DNA of 64,000 bases, from NCBI GenBank assembly GCA_934436505.1, contig CAKSAP010000001.1, positions 810,227 to 874,226 on the forward strand, written 5' to 3'. A program made the translations under genes and the position numbers. This document shows, one piece after another, positions 32,614 through 42,054 of this stretch. This stretch comes from an uncultured Eubacteriales bacterium. Its GTDB lineage: Bacteria; Bacillota; Clostridia; Oscillospirales; Acutalibacteraceae. Under the pieces are notes generated by a model. The model ran no database searches. It had not been told where the DNA came from and was given only the letters and a program-made list of their open reading frames with translations. The number at the start of each line of letters is the position of its first letter. Positions within the stretch are counted from its first letter, which is position 1.

Positions 32614-34314
32614 ATGGGAACTAAAACTGAAATGATGTCAGGTGCACAAATCATAATCGAAACCTTGATTGAGCAGGGAGTTACCGATGTTTTCGGCTAT
32701 CCCGGCGGACAGGTGCTTAATATTTATGATGAGCTATATAAGGCAAGCGACCGTATAAATCACGTTTTGGCGGCTCACGAGCAGGGTGCTTCACACGCCG
32801 CAGACGGTTATTCGAGGGTTACGGGTAAGGTCGGAGTCGTTATTGCGACCTCGGGTCCCGGTGCTACAAACCTTGTTACGGGTATAGCTACCGCAATGCT
32901 TGACTCAATACCTATGGTTGCGATTACGGGTAACGTGCCCACCTCGCTTATAGGTAAGGACTCTTTCCAGGAGATAAATATTATGGGTATTACCTTGCCC
33001 ATTACAAAGCATAACTATTTTGTTACCGACGTAAACGAGCTTGCGGACACTATCCGTGAGGCTTTTCAGATTGCGAAATCGGGCAGACCCGGTCCTGTGC
33101 TTATCGACGTTCCGAAGGATATTCAAATTGCAAAATGCGAGTACGAAAGAAAAGGCGTTGTTGACTTTGCTCCGCTTAAAATCGCAGATGACAGTGATGT
33201 TGAAAAGGCGGTCGAGCTTATAAATAAGTGCGAAAAGCCGTATATCTATATCGGCGGCGGTGCGGCAGGTCTCGGAATGACAAAGGAAATTATGGCTTTT
33301 GCCGACAAGATTGACGCATATATCGGCTGTACCTTTATGGGACTTTCGGCAATGCCCAACTCCTATGAGCGTTTTCTCGGTATGGAGGGTATGCACGGTC
33401 ATTACGCTTCGTCTATGGCTAATAAAGAGGCTGATTTGATAATCGGTATCGGCGTTCGCTTCTCCGACAGAGCAACGGGCAACACCGCAAAATACGCAAC
33501 GGGAGCAAAGCTTATTCAGCTTGATGTTGACCTTTCGGAAATCAACAAGAACATTCAGGTCGATGTCGGTCTTGTGGGCGATATTAAATCTTCGTTTGCA
33601 AGAATTTCCGAACGCTGCGAAAAAGCGGAGCATAAGCAGTGGGAGCAGGAGGTTACGGCTCTCAAAACAGAGGAAAAACGCATAATCGACGAGGCGGAGG
33701 AGGCTTCAAACGGAGCTATGACGCCGAAGAAGATTTTTGACGTTATAAATAAGGTTAAGGACAAATCGACGATTATCGCAACAGACGTCGGACAGCATCA
33801 GATGTGGGCGGCTCAGTACACCGACTTTGAGCAGAAAAGACGCTTTGCTTCAAGCGGCGGACTCGGCACAATGGGCTACGGCTTGGGTGCGGCAATCGGC
33901 GCAACGGTTGCGACGGGCGACAAGACGGTGCTTATCACGGGCGACGGAAGCTTCGGTATGAACTTGAACGAGCTTGCGACAGCCGTTACCTATAATACGC
34001 CTATCGTTATCGTGCTTCTTAACAACGGCGTTCTCGGTATGGTTCGTCAGTGGCAGACGCTTTTCTTTGACAAACGCTATTCGAATACCACTCTCGGAAG
34101 AAAGACCGATTTCGTAAAGCTTGCAGAGGCTTTCGGACTTGAGGCGGAGAGGGTTTCGAGCATTGACGAGTTTGAACAGGCTTTCAAAAGAGGTATGGCG
34201 CACAACGGCCCGTATCTTATCGATACACTTATAAATATGGATGAATTCGTTCTTCCGATGCTTCCTCCCGGCGGCTCGATTGACGATATGATTACAAAGG
34301 TAGAGGAGAATTGA
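32614..34314 (+). CDS. ilvB: Acetolactate synthase, large subunit
   Basis: The protein has 566 residues from the ATG at 32614, preceded by TTGGAGGAATT; the frame is open upstream into the T-box but has no site. It has FGYPGGQVLNIYDEL, the catalytic Glu segment AHEQGASHAADGYSR, GTGD-type ThDP binding as ITGDGSFGMNLNELATAV, and the C-terminal FAD-binding features. It condenses two pyruvates, or pyruvate and 2-ketobutyrate, in Val/Leu/Ile synthesis. It is the first structural gene after the T-box. Confidence 0.95.
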   Translation: MGTKTEMMSGAQIIIETLIEQGVTDVFGYPGGQVLNIYDELYKASDRINHVLAAHEQGASHAADGYSRVTGKVGVVIATSGPGATNLVTGIATAMLDSIPMVAITGNVPTSLIGKDSFQEINIMGITLPITKHNYFVTDVNELADTIREAFQIAKSGRPGPVLIDVPKDIQIAKCEYERKGVVDFAPLKIADDSDVEKAVELINKCEKPYIYIGGGAAGLGMTKEIMAFADKIDAYIGCTFMGLSAMPNSYERFLGMEGMHGHYASSMANKEADLIIGIGVRFSDRATGNTAKYATGAKLIQLDVDLSEINKNIQVDVGLVGDIKSSFARISERCEKAEHKQWEQEVTALKTEEKRIIDEAEEASNGAMTPKKIFDVINKVKDKSTIIATDVGQHQMWAAQYTDFEQKRRFASSGGLGTMGYGLGAAIGATVATGDKTVLITGDGSFGMNLNELATAVTYNTPIVIVLLNNGVLGMVRQWQTLFFDKRYSNTTLGRKTDFVKLAEAFGLEAERVSSIDEFEQAFKRGMAHNGPYLIDTLINMDEFVLPMLPPGGSIDDMITKVEEN

Positions 34315-34805
34315 TGATGGACAGATTTGTTATTGCAATGTACGTTGAAAACAAGTACGGCGTTCTTACAAGAGTCTGCGGCTTGTTTATGCGTAAAGGA
34401 TTTAACATTGATTCTCTTACGGTCGGCGAGACGGATGACCCGAATTATTCACGTATTACGATCACTCTTCACGGCGACGAATACGCAAGAGTGCAGCTTG
34501 TAAATCAGCTTCGTAAGCTTCACAATATCAAAAAGGTAAAGGTGCTTACCCCCGAGGCTTCCTTTGAAAAAGAGCTTATGCTTATCAAAGTAAAAAGCAC
34601 TTCGGAGACAAGAAGCGAAATTCTTGCGGCAACAGAAGTGTATAAGGGAAAAATCCTTGATTATACGCTCGATACAATGAGTATTGAGGTTACTGGCGAC
34701 CCCCAAAAGATTAACGCATTTATTGAGATTATGGCAAGCATCGGCATAATCGAAATGTGCCGAACAGGCGTTGTGGCAATCGAAAGAGGAACAAGCTCAA
34801 TTTAA
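34314..34805 (+). CDS. ilvN: Acetolactate synthase, small regulatory subunit
   Basis: The protein has about 163 residues. An ATG at 34314 overlaps the ilvB stop; a second ATG at 34317 is equally possible. It has the ACT domain VIAMYVENKYGVLTRVCGLF with RKGFNIDSLTVGET, and the C-terminal IlvN domain. It binds valine and controls the large subunit. Confidence 0.93.
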   Translation: MMDRFVIAMYVENKYGVLTRVCGLFMRKGFNIDSLTVGETDDPNYSRITITLHGDEYARVQLVNQLRKLHNIKKVKVLTPEASFEKELMLIKVKSTSETRSEILAATEVYKGKILDYTLDTMSIEVTGDPQKINAFIEIMASIGIIEMCRTGVVAIERGTSSI

Positions 34806-34865
34806 CACATTTTAGCGGTAACGCTATTAAATATGAACTTTATTTACACAAAGGAGAGAAATATT

Positions 34866-35882
34866 ATGCAGAAAATTTATTACCAGCAGGATTGTAACCT
34901 TGCTAAGCTCAACGGAAAGACCGTTGCTATCATCGGCTACGGCTCACAGGGTCACGCTCACGCATTGAACCTCAAGGATTCGGGCGTTGACGTTATTGTC
35001 GGACTTTATGAGGGCAGCAAGAGCTGGGCAAAGGCTGAGGCTCAGGGACTCAAGGTTATGACATCGGCAGAGGCAGCAAAGAACGCTGATATCATTATGA
35101 TTCTTATCAACGATGAAAAGCAGGCTGCTCTTTACAAGGAAAGCATTGAGCCGAACCTTACAGAGGGCAAGACACTTGCTTTCGCACACGGCTTTAACAT
35201 CCATTTCGGCTGCATTAAGCCTCCGAAGAACGTAAACGTAATTATGATAGCTCCCAAAGGCCCCGGTCACACTGTACGCAGTGAGTATCAGGCAGGTAAG
35301 GGCGTTCCTTGCCTTGTAGCTGTTGAGCAGGACGCAACAGGCGACGCTCTTGAAATCGCTCTTGCTTATGCACTCGGTATCGGCGGTGCTCGTGCAGGCG
35401 TTCTTGAAACAACCTTCAGAACAGAGACAGAAACTGACCTTTTCGGCGAGCAGGCTGTTCTTTGCGGCGGTGTTTGCGCACTTATGCAGGCAGGCTTTGA
35501 AACTCTTGTTGAGGCAGGCTATGACCCCAGAAACGCTTACTTTGAGTGCATCCACGAGATGAAGCTTATAGTTGACCTTATCTATCAGAGCGGCTTCTCG
35601 GGAATGAGATATTCAATTTCAAACACAGCTGAATACGGCGACTATGTAACAGGTCCGAAGATCATCACAGAGGACACCAAGAAGGCAATGAAGAAGATTC
35701 TTTCCGACATTCAGGACGGTACATTTGCAAAAGAATTCCTCCTCGATATGTCCTCGGCAGGCGCACAGGTACACTTCAACGCTATGCGTAAGCTCGCTTC
35801 CGAGCATCCCTCGGAAAAGGTCGGCGAAGAGGTACGTAAGCTTTACAGCTGGAGCGATGAGGATAAGCTCATCAACAACTAA
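34866..35882 (+). CDS. ilvC: Ketol-acid reductoisomerase (class I)
   Basis: The protein has 338 residues from the ATG at 34866, preceded by AAAGGAGAG. It has the Rossmann motif IIGYGSQGHAHALNLKDSG. The cofactor-specificity loop reads GLYEGSKSW, with Tyr where many NADPH enzymes have Arg. The knotted C-terminal domain includes ETDLFGEQAVLCGG with the metal-binding acids and SNTAEYGDYV. It isomerises and reduces acetolactate. Length fits class I. Confidence 0.96.
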   Translation: MQKIYYQQDCNLAKLNGKTVAIIGYGSQGHAHALNLKDSGVDVIVGLYEGSKSWAKAEAQGLKVMTSAEAAKNADIIMILINDEKQAALYKESIEPNLTEGKTLAFAHGFNIHFGCIKPPKNVNVIMIAPKGPGHTVRSEYQAGKGVPCLVAVEQDATGDALEIALAYALGIGGARAGVLETTFRTETETDLFGEQAVLCGGVCALMQAGFETLVEAGYDPRNAYFECIHEMKLIVDLIYQSGFSGMRYSISNTAEYGDYVTGPKIITEDTKKAMKKILSDIQDGTFAKEFLLDMSSAGAQVHFNAMRKLASEHPSEKVGEEVRKLYSWSDEDKLINN

Positions 35883-35901
35883 CAGGAAAAGAGTGTAACT
35901 T

Positions 35902-37566
35902 ATGGTAAAGGATACTATCGTAAACGGCTTTCAGAACGCTCCGCACCGTTCATTGTATCATGCTCTCGGTCTTACGAACGAGGAACAGCAGCGTCCTATG
36001 ATAGGTATCGTCAGCTCTTATAACGAAATAGTTCCGGGTCATATGAATATCGACAAAATCGTCGAAGCCGTAAAGCTCGGAGTTGCAATGGCAGGGGGAA
36101 CGCCTATCGTGTTCCCGGCTATTGCCGTTTGTGACGGTATCGCAATGGGACATACGGGAATGAAATATTCCCTTGTAACCCGTGACCTTATCGCAGACTC
36201 AACCGAGGCTATGGTTATGGCTCACGGCTTTGACGGACTTGTTATGGTCCCCAACTGTGACAAGAACGTTCCCGGCTTGCTTATGGCGGCGGCAAGACTT
36301 AATATACCGACTGTTTTTGTAAGCGGCGGCCCTATGCTCGCAGGCAGGGTTGACGGCAAAAAGACAAGTCTTTCAAGTATGTTTGAGGCTGTCGGCGCAT
36401 ATTCGGCAGGCAAGATTGACGAAAAACAGCTTTGCGTGTGCGAGGAAAACACCTGTCCGTCCTGCGGCTCTTGCTCGGGTATGTACACCGCAAACTCAAT
36501 GAACTGCCTTACGGAAGTTCTCGGTATGGGACTTCAGGGCAACGGCACTATTCCTGCCGTTTATTCAAAGAGAATTGAGCTTGCAAAGCACGCAGGTATG
36601 CAGGTAATGGAGCTTGTTAAAAAGGACATTAAGCCAAGAGATATTATGACAAAGGCGGCTATTCGTAACGCAATTACCGCCGATATGGCTCTCGGCTGCT
36701 CGACTAACAGTATGCTTCATCTTCCGGCTATCGCAAACGAGTGCGGAATTGAGTTCAGTCTTGATATGGCAAACGAAATAAGCGAACACACACCGAATCT
36801 TTGTCACCTTGCACCCGCAGGTCCTACCTATATGGAGGATCTCAACGAGGCAGGCGGAGTTTATGCCGTTCTTAAAGAGCTTGAAGAGCTCGGCGTGCTC
36901 GACACCTCCGTTATGACCTGTACGGGCAAGACCTTAAAGGAAAATATCGCCTCTGCCGTAAACAGAAATACAGAGGTTATCCGCACCGTTGACAATCCTT
37001 ATTCAAAGACAGGCGGAATTGCAGTTTTGAAAGGCAATCTCGCACCCGACGGCTGTGTTGTAAAACGCAGTGCAGTTGCTCCCGAAATGCTTGTTCACGA
37101 GGGACCGGCAAGAGTCTTTGAGAGCGAGGAAGAGGCTATTGCCGCAATTTATGCGGGTAAGATAGTCAAGGGCGACGTTGTGGTTATCAGATACGAAGGA
37201 CCGGCAGGCGGCCCCGGAATGAGAGAAATGCTCTCTCCGACCTCGGCTATCGCAGGTATGGGACTTGATAAGGACGTTGCACTCATCACGGACGGACGCT
37301 TCTCGGGTGCTACAAGAGGCGCTTCGATAGGTCATGTTTCGCCCGAAGCTGTCAGCGGCGGACTTATTGCCTATGTCAAGGAGGGCGACCTCATTTCAAT
37401 CAATATTCCCGAGTATTCAATCGAATTAAAGGTTGACGAAAAGGAAATCGAAGAGCGTAAGGCTACAATGCCCATTAAGAGAAAAGAAAATCTCAAGGGC
37501 TATCTTGCAAGATACGCTCAGATGGTAAGCTCTGCCGATAAGGGAGCAATAATCAACAAATTCTAA
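35902..37566 (+). CDS. ilvD: Dihydroxy-acid dehydratase
   Basis: The protein has 554 residues. Iron-sulfur ligands lie in VPNCDKNVPGLLMAAAR and in CPSCGSCSGMYTANSMNC, and the C-terminus includes GRFSGATRGASIGH. It dehydrates 2,3-dihydroxy-isovalerate and -methylvalerate to keto acids. It starts 19 bp after ilvC with a GGAAAAGAG site. Confidence 0.96.
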   Translation: MVKDTIVNGFQNAPHRSLYHALGLTNEEQQRPMIGIVSSYNEIVPGHMNIDKIVEAVKLGVAMAGGTPIVFPAIAVCDGIAMGHTGMKYSLVTRDLIADSTEAMVMAHGFDGLVMVPNCDKNVPGLLMAAARLNIPTVFVSGGPMLAGRVDGKKTSLSSMFEAVGAYSAGKIDEKQLCVCEENTCPSCGSCSGMYTANSMNCLTEVLGMGLQGNGTIPAVYSKRIELAKHAGMQVMELVKKDIKPRDIMTKAAIRNAITADMALGCSTNSMLHLPAIANECGIEFSLDMANEISEHTPNLCHLAPAGPTYMEDLNEAGGVYAVLKELEELGVLDTSVMTCTGKTLKENIASAVNRNTEVIRTVDNPYSKTGGIAVLKGNLAPDGCVVKRSAVAPEMLVHEGPARVFESEEEAIAAIYAGKIVKGDVVVIRYEGPAGGPGMREMLSPTSAIAGMGLDKDVALITDGRFSGATRGASIGHVSPEAVSGGLIAYVKEGDLISINIPEYSIELKVDEKEIEERKATMPIKRKENLKGYLARYAQMVSSADKGAIINKF

Positions 37567-37577
37567 ATTTTAGGTAT

Positions 37578-38765
37578 ATGGATATGGAAGCTAATCAAAA
37601 AACAACTTTGATTTGTAACATATCGGCGTTTAATATTTTCAGAGAAATCTTGAGCAAGGCACCTATGGCTGCTTTGCTCAAGCTACTGAAATGCGGCGAC
37701 GATATTTTTGAAAAATCCGCTTTGTACGGCGAGTTCGTTGCAAGCCTTGCAGAGTATAATAACAGCTTTTCGGAGTTCTTGAAAAAAGCTGTCTGTGAGA
37801 GTGAGAACAGGTATATTGTTCTCAAATCGCAGGGCAAGGAAATTCCTGCCTCACTTGAGGAAAACTGCAAGCGTGAGCTGTCGATTTTATCGGAGCTTAC
37901 AAGGCTCAAAGGCACTGATATTTGTGATTTTTCGGAAAATATTTATTCTCCGCAGTTTGATAATTCATATATTGACTTTAACGAAATGTATTCGAAGAGA
38001 GCGAGCTGTGTATCCTCTTACGGCTACGGCATTTTTGCCACCTCGAAAATGTTCAGAGTATCAAACGGTGAAATTTATCCGATAGATTTTTCGGACGATA
38101 TATCGCTTGACGATTTTGTGGGCTATGAGGACGAAAGACGCAGGGTATATGACAATATCGAGGCTCTCACACAGGGCAGACCTGCACTGAATACGCTTTT
38201 GTGCGGCGATGCCGGAACGGGTAAATCATCAACAGTAAAGGCTTGTGCCAACCACTTTTTCGACAGCGGAGTCAGACTTATCGAGCTTCGCAAGGATCAG
38301 CTTTTCGATTTGCCCTACATAATGTCGAGAATTGAGGGAAATCCCCTTAAATTCATTATATTTATCGACGACCTTTCATTTAACAAAAACGACGATTGCT
38401 TCAGTATGCTGAAGGCTGTGCTCGAAGGCTCTGCCTCGGGCAAGGCGAGCAATGCGGTTATCGTCGCAACAAGTAACCGACGTCATATCGTAAAGGAGAG
38501 CTTTGCGGAGAGGCAGGGAACGGACGACGTTCACCGTGCCGACACAATGCAGGAGCTTATGTCCTTGTCAGACCGCTTCGGTCTTGTTGTTTATTTTTCA
38601 AAGCCGAATAAGGCTTTGTATCTTGAAATTGTACATCAGTTGGCTGAAAAAGCCGATTTGAATATACCGTCAGACGAGCTTGACATCAAAGCGGAAGCGT
38701 TTGCACTTTCAAAGGGTTCACGTTCGCCCCGTGCGGCAGAACAGTTTATCAACAGTTTGATATAA
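37578..38765 (+). CDS. DUF815 family AAA ATPase
   Basis: The protein has 395 residues. An N-terminal helical region (about 1-185) precedes an AAA domain with Walker A GDAGTGKSS (about 210), Walker B FIIFIDDLSF, and sensor segment VIVATSNRRHIV. Its order and the RQGTDDVHRADT segment match DUF815 ATPases of unknown role. It sits inside the ilv-leu operon, 11 bp after ilvD and 12 bp before ilvA, without its own promoter, so it is transcribed with the pathway genes. A pathway role is not known. Confidence 0.85.
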   Translation: MDMEANQKTTLICNISAFNIFREILSKAPMAALLKLLKCGDDIFEKSALYGEFVASLAEYNNSFSEFLKKAVCESENRYIVLKSQGKEIPASLEENCKRELSILSELTRLKGTDICDFSENIYSPQFDNSYIDFNEMYSKRASCVSSYGYGIFATSKMFRVSNGEIYPIDFSDDISLDDFVGYEDERRRVYDNIEALTQGRPALNTLLCGDAGTGKSSTVKACANHFFDSGVRLIELRKDQLFDLPYIMSRIEGNPLKFIIFIDDLSFNKNDDCFSMLKAVLEGSASGKASNAVIVATSNRRHIVKESFAERQGTDDVHRADTMQELMSLSDRFGLVVYFSKPNKALYLEIVHQLAEKADLNIPSDELDIKAEAFALSKGSRSPRAAEQFINSLI

Positions 38766-38777
38766 AGGAGTAACAAA

Positions 38778-39980
38778 GTGAACAGTAAATTGACTCTCGA
38801 CAGCATATACAAAGCAAGCTATGTGTTGAAAAACGTTGTCAGAAAAACAGGCGTTATATATGCTCCCAAGCTAAAACCCGACACAGAGCTATACCTAAAA
38901 ACCGAGAATTTGCAGGTAACAGGCTCGTTTAAGGTTAGAGGCGCATACTACAAAATGTCACAGCTTACAGACGAGGAAAAGGCAAAGGGCGTTATTGCCT
39001 GCTCGGCAGGAAACCACGCACAGGGCGTTGCTCTTGCGGCACAGAAAAACGGAATTAAGGCTACAATTTGCCTACCCGACGGCGCACCGATTTCAAAAAT
39101 CGAGGCTACAAAGAGCTACGGTGCGGAAATTTGCCTTGTAAACGGCGTTTATGACGACGCATATAAAAAAGCACTTGAATTGAGAGATGAAAAGGGCTAT
39201 ACCTTTATTCATCCGTTCAATGACCCCGACGTTATAGCAGGTCAGGGCACAATCGCTCTTGAACTCTATGAGCAGATTCCCGACCTCGACGCAGTTATCG
39301 TGCCCATCGGCGGCGGCGGACTTATTTCGGGCGTTGCTTTCGCAATTAAGCAGTTAAATCCCAATGTCAAGGTTTACGGTGTTCAGGCGGCAGGCGCACC
39401 GTCAATGAAAAATTCGCTTGCCGACGGTAAAATCGAAACGCTTCCGAGTGTAAAGACCATTGCCGACGGTATTGCAGTTAAAGAGCCGGGCGACCTTACA
39501 TACGATATTTGTTCAAAGTACGTTGATGAGGTCGTAACCGTTACGGACGATGAGATTTCGGCGGCTATCCTCGCTTTGATGGAGCAGCATAAGCTCGTTT
39601 CAGAGGGCGCAGGCGCAGTCCCCGTAGCCGCTGTTATGTTTGACAAAATCGACCTTAAAGGCAAAAAGGCTGTTTGTGTTGTTTCGGGCGGTAATATCGA
39701 CGTTACAATACTTTCAAGAGTCATTGCAAGAGGTCTTTTGATGTCGGGCAGAAGCTGTCATTTCAATATCGAGCTTGTTGACAAGCCCGGTCAGCTTCTC
39801 AAGGTATCAAAGATTATATCGGAGTGCGGCGGCAACGTTACCGCAGTTTATCACGAGCACGCACCCGAGGGCTCGGATGTCAACGGCTGTTATCTTACCG
39901 TTACCCTTGAAACAAGAAATTTCGAGCATATTCACACTATTAAAAAAGCGCTTACGGACGCAGGACTTAAACTTTTTTGA
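38778..39980 (+). CDS. ilvA: Threonine ammonia-lyase (biosynthetic)
   Basis: The protein has 400 residues from a GTG at 38778, with AAAGGAG upstream. The PLP Lys lies in TGSFKVRGAYYKM, the glycine loop is SAGNHAQGVALAA, and PIGGGGLISG binds the phosphate. An ACT domain closes the protein (about 325-400, HFNIELVDKPGQLLKVSKI). It deaminates threonine to 2-ketobutyrate, the Ile precursor. The single short ACT domain is of the type seen in many Firmicutes. Its presence fits an Ile-sensing T-box. Confidence 0.93.
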   Translation: MNSKLTLDSIYKASYVLKNVVRKTGVIYAPKLKPDTELYLKTENLQVTGSFKVRGAYYKMSQLTDEEKAKGVIACSAGNHAQGVALAAQKNGIKATICLPDGAPISKIEATKSYGAEICLVNGVYDDAYKKALELRDEKGYTFIHPFNDPDVIAGQGTIALELYEQIPDLDAVIVPIGGGGLISGVAFAIKQLNPNVKVYGVQAAGAPSMKNSLADGKIETLPSVKTIADGIAVKEPGDLTYDICSKYVDEVVTVTDDEISAAILALMEQHKLVSEGAGAVPVAAVMFDKIDLKGKKAVCVVSGGNIDVTILSRVIARGLLMSGRSCHFNIELVDKPGQLLKVSKIISECGGNVTAVYHEHAPEGSDVNGCYLTVTLETRNFEHIHTIKKALTDAGLKLF

Positions 39981-39997
39981 GTAAGGAGATTATAATT

Positions 39998-40369
39998 ATG
40001 GAAAAGATTTCAACAAACAAAGCACCCAAGGCAATAGGACCTTATTCACAGGCAATTTTACTAAACGGTATGGTATATACCTCGGGACAGATTGCACTTG
40101 ACCCCGAGCAGGGCGTTATTGTCGGCGACGAAATTAAATCTCAGACCGAAAGAGTTATGAAAAACCTACAGGCTGTATTGGAGCAGGCAGGCACCTCCTT
40201 TGATAAGGTTGTAAAAACCACCTGCTTTATTGCAAACATTAACGATTTTGCTTCATTTAATGAGGTTTACGGAAAATACATTACATCTGCACCTGCACGC
40301 AGCTGCGTTGAGGTAAAGGGCTTACCTAAGGGTGCGTTGGTCGAGGTTGAGGTTATAGCTCAGGCATAA
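39998..40369 (+). CDS. ridA: RidA family enamine/imine deaminase
   Basis: The protein has 123 residues from the ATG at 39998, preceded by AAGGAG. It has KAPKAIGPYSQAILLNGMVY, SGQIALDP, and the active-site Arg in SAPARSCVEVKGLPKGALVE. RidA hydrolyses the reactive 2-aminoacrylate and aminocrotonate intermediates made by IlvA. Its position directly after ilvA is functionally apt. Confidence 0.95.
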   Translation: MEKISTNKAPKAIGPYSQAILLNGMVYTSGQIALDPEQGVIVGDEIKSQTERVMKNLQAVLEQAGTSFDKVVKTTCFIANINDFASFNEVYGKYITSAPARSCVEVKGLPKGALVEVEVIAQA

Positions 40370-40379
40370 GGAGTGAACA

Positions 40380-42041
40380 ATGGTAAACGCATCAAGATAC
40401 ACAAGACAGTTTTTTCCCGTCAAAAACCCGACGAGAAAATGGCTTGACAAAACATACATAGAGAAACCGCCGATTTGGTGTTCGGTCGATTTGAGAGACG
40501 GCAATCAGTCGCTTATCGTACCCATGAGCCTTGAACAGAAGCTTGATTTTTTCAAGCTTTTAGTAGAACTCGGCTTTAAGGAAATTGAGGTTGGCTTCCC
40601 GGCGGCGAGCGAGACGGAATACACATTTTTGCGTACTCTTATCGAAAATGATATGATTCCCGACGACGTTACCGTTCAGGTTTTGACTCAGAGCAGGGAA
40701 CATATCATCAGAAAGACTTTTGAGGCTCTCAAGGGCTGTAAAAACGCAATCGTTCACCTTTACAATTCAACCTCTCTTGCTCAGCGTGAGCAGGTATTCA
40801 AAAAATCAAAGGAAGAGATATTGAAAATCGCCGTTGACGGTGCAATTCTCTTTGAAAATATCGCAAAGGAAATGGGCATAAATTACCGCTATGAGTATTC
40901 GCCCGAGTCCTTTACGGGAACAGAGCCCGAATATGCGCTTGAGGTTTGCAATGCGGTGCTTGACGTTTGGAAGCCGACGCCCGACAGAAAGGCAATTATA
41001 AACCTTCCTGTTACGGTTGAGCTCTCCTCTCCGCACGTTTACGCAGATCAGGTCGAGTATATGTGCGACAACCTCAAATACAGGGACTCCGTTGTCGTTT
41101 CTCTCCACCCACACAACGACAGAGGCTGTGCCGTAGCGGATTCCGAGCTTGGAATTTTGGCAGGTGCGGACAGAATTGAGGGCACTCTTTTCGGAAACGG
41201 CGAGCGTACCGGTAATGTCGATATAGTAACCCTTGCTATGAATATGTACGCACAGGGTATCGATCCGCAGCTTGACTTTTCAAATATGCCGAACATTGTA
41301 TCGGTTTATGAGAGAAATACGGGGATGACCGTTTATGACAGACAGCCTTATGCAGGAAAGCTTGTCTTTGCGGCGTTCTCGGGCTCTCATCAGGACGCTA
41401 TCGCAAAGGGTATGCAGTACCGTACGGACAATAACTGCGACACATGGACTGTTCCCTATCTTCCGATTGACCCGGGCGATGTCGGCAGACAGTACGAAAC
41501 AGACGTTATCCGCATAAATTCGCAGTCGGGCAAGGGCGGTATCGGCTATCTTCTTGAGCATCAGTTCGGCTATGACCTTCCGAAGAAAATGCGTGAGGAT
41601 GTCGGCTATACCGTCAAGAGCATTTCCGACCATGCGCACGCAGAGCTTTCTCCCGACGAGGTATTGAAGGCGTTTACGGATAATTATATAAATATCAACA
41701 CACCCATTAAGCTTATTGACTATCATTTCTTCCGTTCGGAGAGCATAAAGGTTATGCTTACGGTTGAGATGAACGGCGAAACAAAAGAGGTTATCGCAAA
41801 CGGTAACGGTCGCCTTGACGCAGTAAGCAACGCTGTAAGAGACAGCCTCGGCGTTTCGTTCTCGGAGCTTACATACGAGGAGCACGCTTTGACCATAGGC
41901 TCTTCCTCACAGGCTATTTCCTATGTCGGAATTACGCTTGACAACGGCAAGCTGGTATGGGGCGCAGGTGTAAATGACGATATTATCGCCGCATCAATCA
42001 ACGCTTTATTCTCCGCCATAAACAGAGGATTACAAGCATAA
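40380..42041 (+). CDS. leuA: 2-isopropylmalate synthase (LeuA type 2)
   Basis: The protein has 553 residues. It starts with the type 2 N-terminus RKWLDKTYIEKPPIWCSVDL, continues with RDGNQSLIVPMS, and has the HxH metal site in SLHPHNDRGCAVADSELG and GNGERTGNVDI. A C-terminal LeuA dimer/allosteric domain occupies about 430-553. It condenses acetyl-CoA with 2-ketoisovalerate, the first step to Leu. The gene starts 10 bp after ridA. Confidence 0.95.
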   Translation: MVNASRYTRQFFPVKNPTRKWLDKTYIEKPPIWCSVDLRDGNQSLIVPMSLEQKLDFFKLLVELGFKEIEVGFPAASETEYTFLRTLIENDMIPDDVTVQVLTQSREHIIRKTFEALKGCKNAIVHLYNSTSLAQREQVFKKSKEEILKIAVDGAILFENIAKEMGINYRYEYSPESFTGTEPEYALEVCNAVLDVWKPTPDRKAIINLPVTVELSSPHVYADQVEYMCDNLKYRDSVVVSLHPHNDRGCAVADSELGILAGADRIEGTLFGNGERTGNVDIVTLAMNMYAQGIDPQLDFSNMPNIVSVYERNTGMTVYDRQPYAGKLVFAAFSGSHQDAIAKGMQYRTDNNCDTWTVPYLPIDPGDVGRQYETDVIRINSQSGKGGIGYLLEHQFGYDLPKKMREDVGYTVKSISDHAHAELSPDEVLKAFTDNYININTPIKLIDYHFFRSESIKVMLTVEMNGETKEVIANGNGRLDAVSNAVRDSLGVSFSELTYEEHALTIGSSSQAISYVGITLDNGKLVWGAGVNDDIIAASINALFSAINRGLQA

Positions 42042-42054
42042 AGGAGAACTTATT

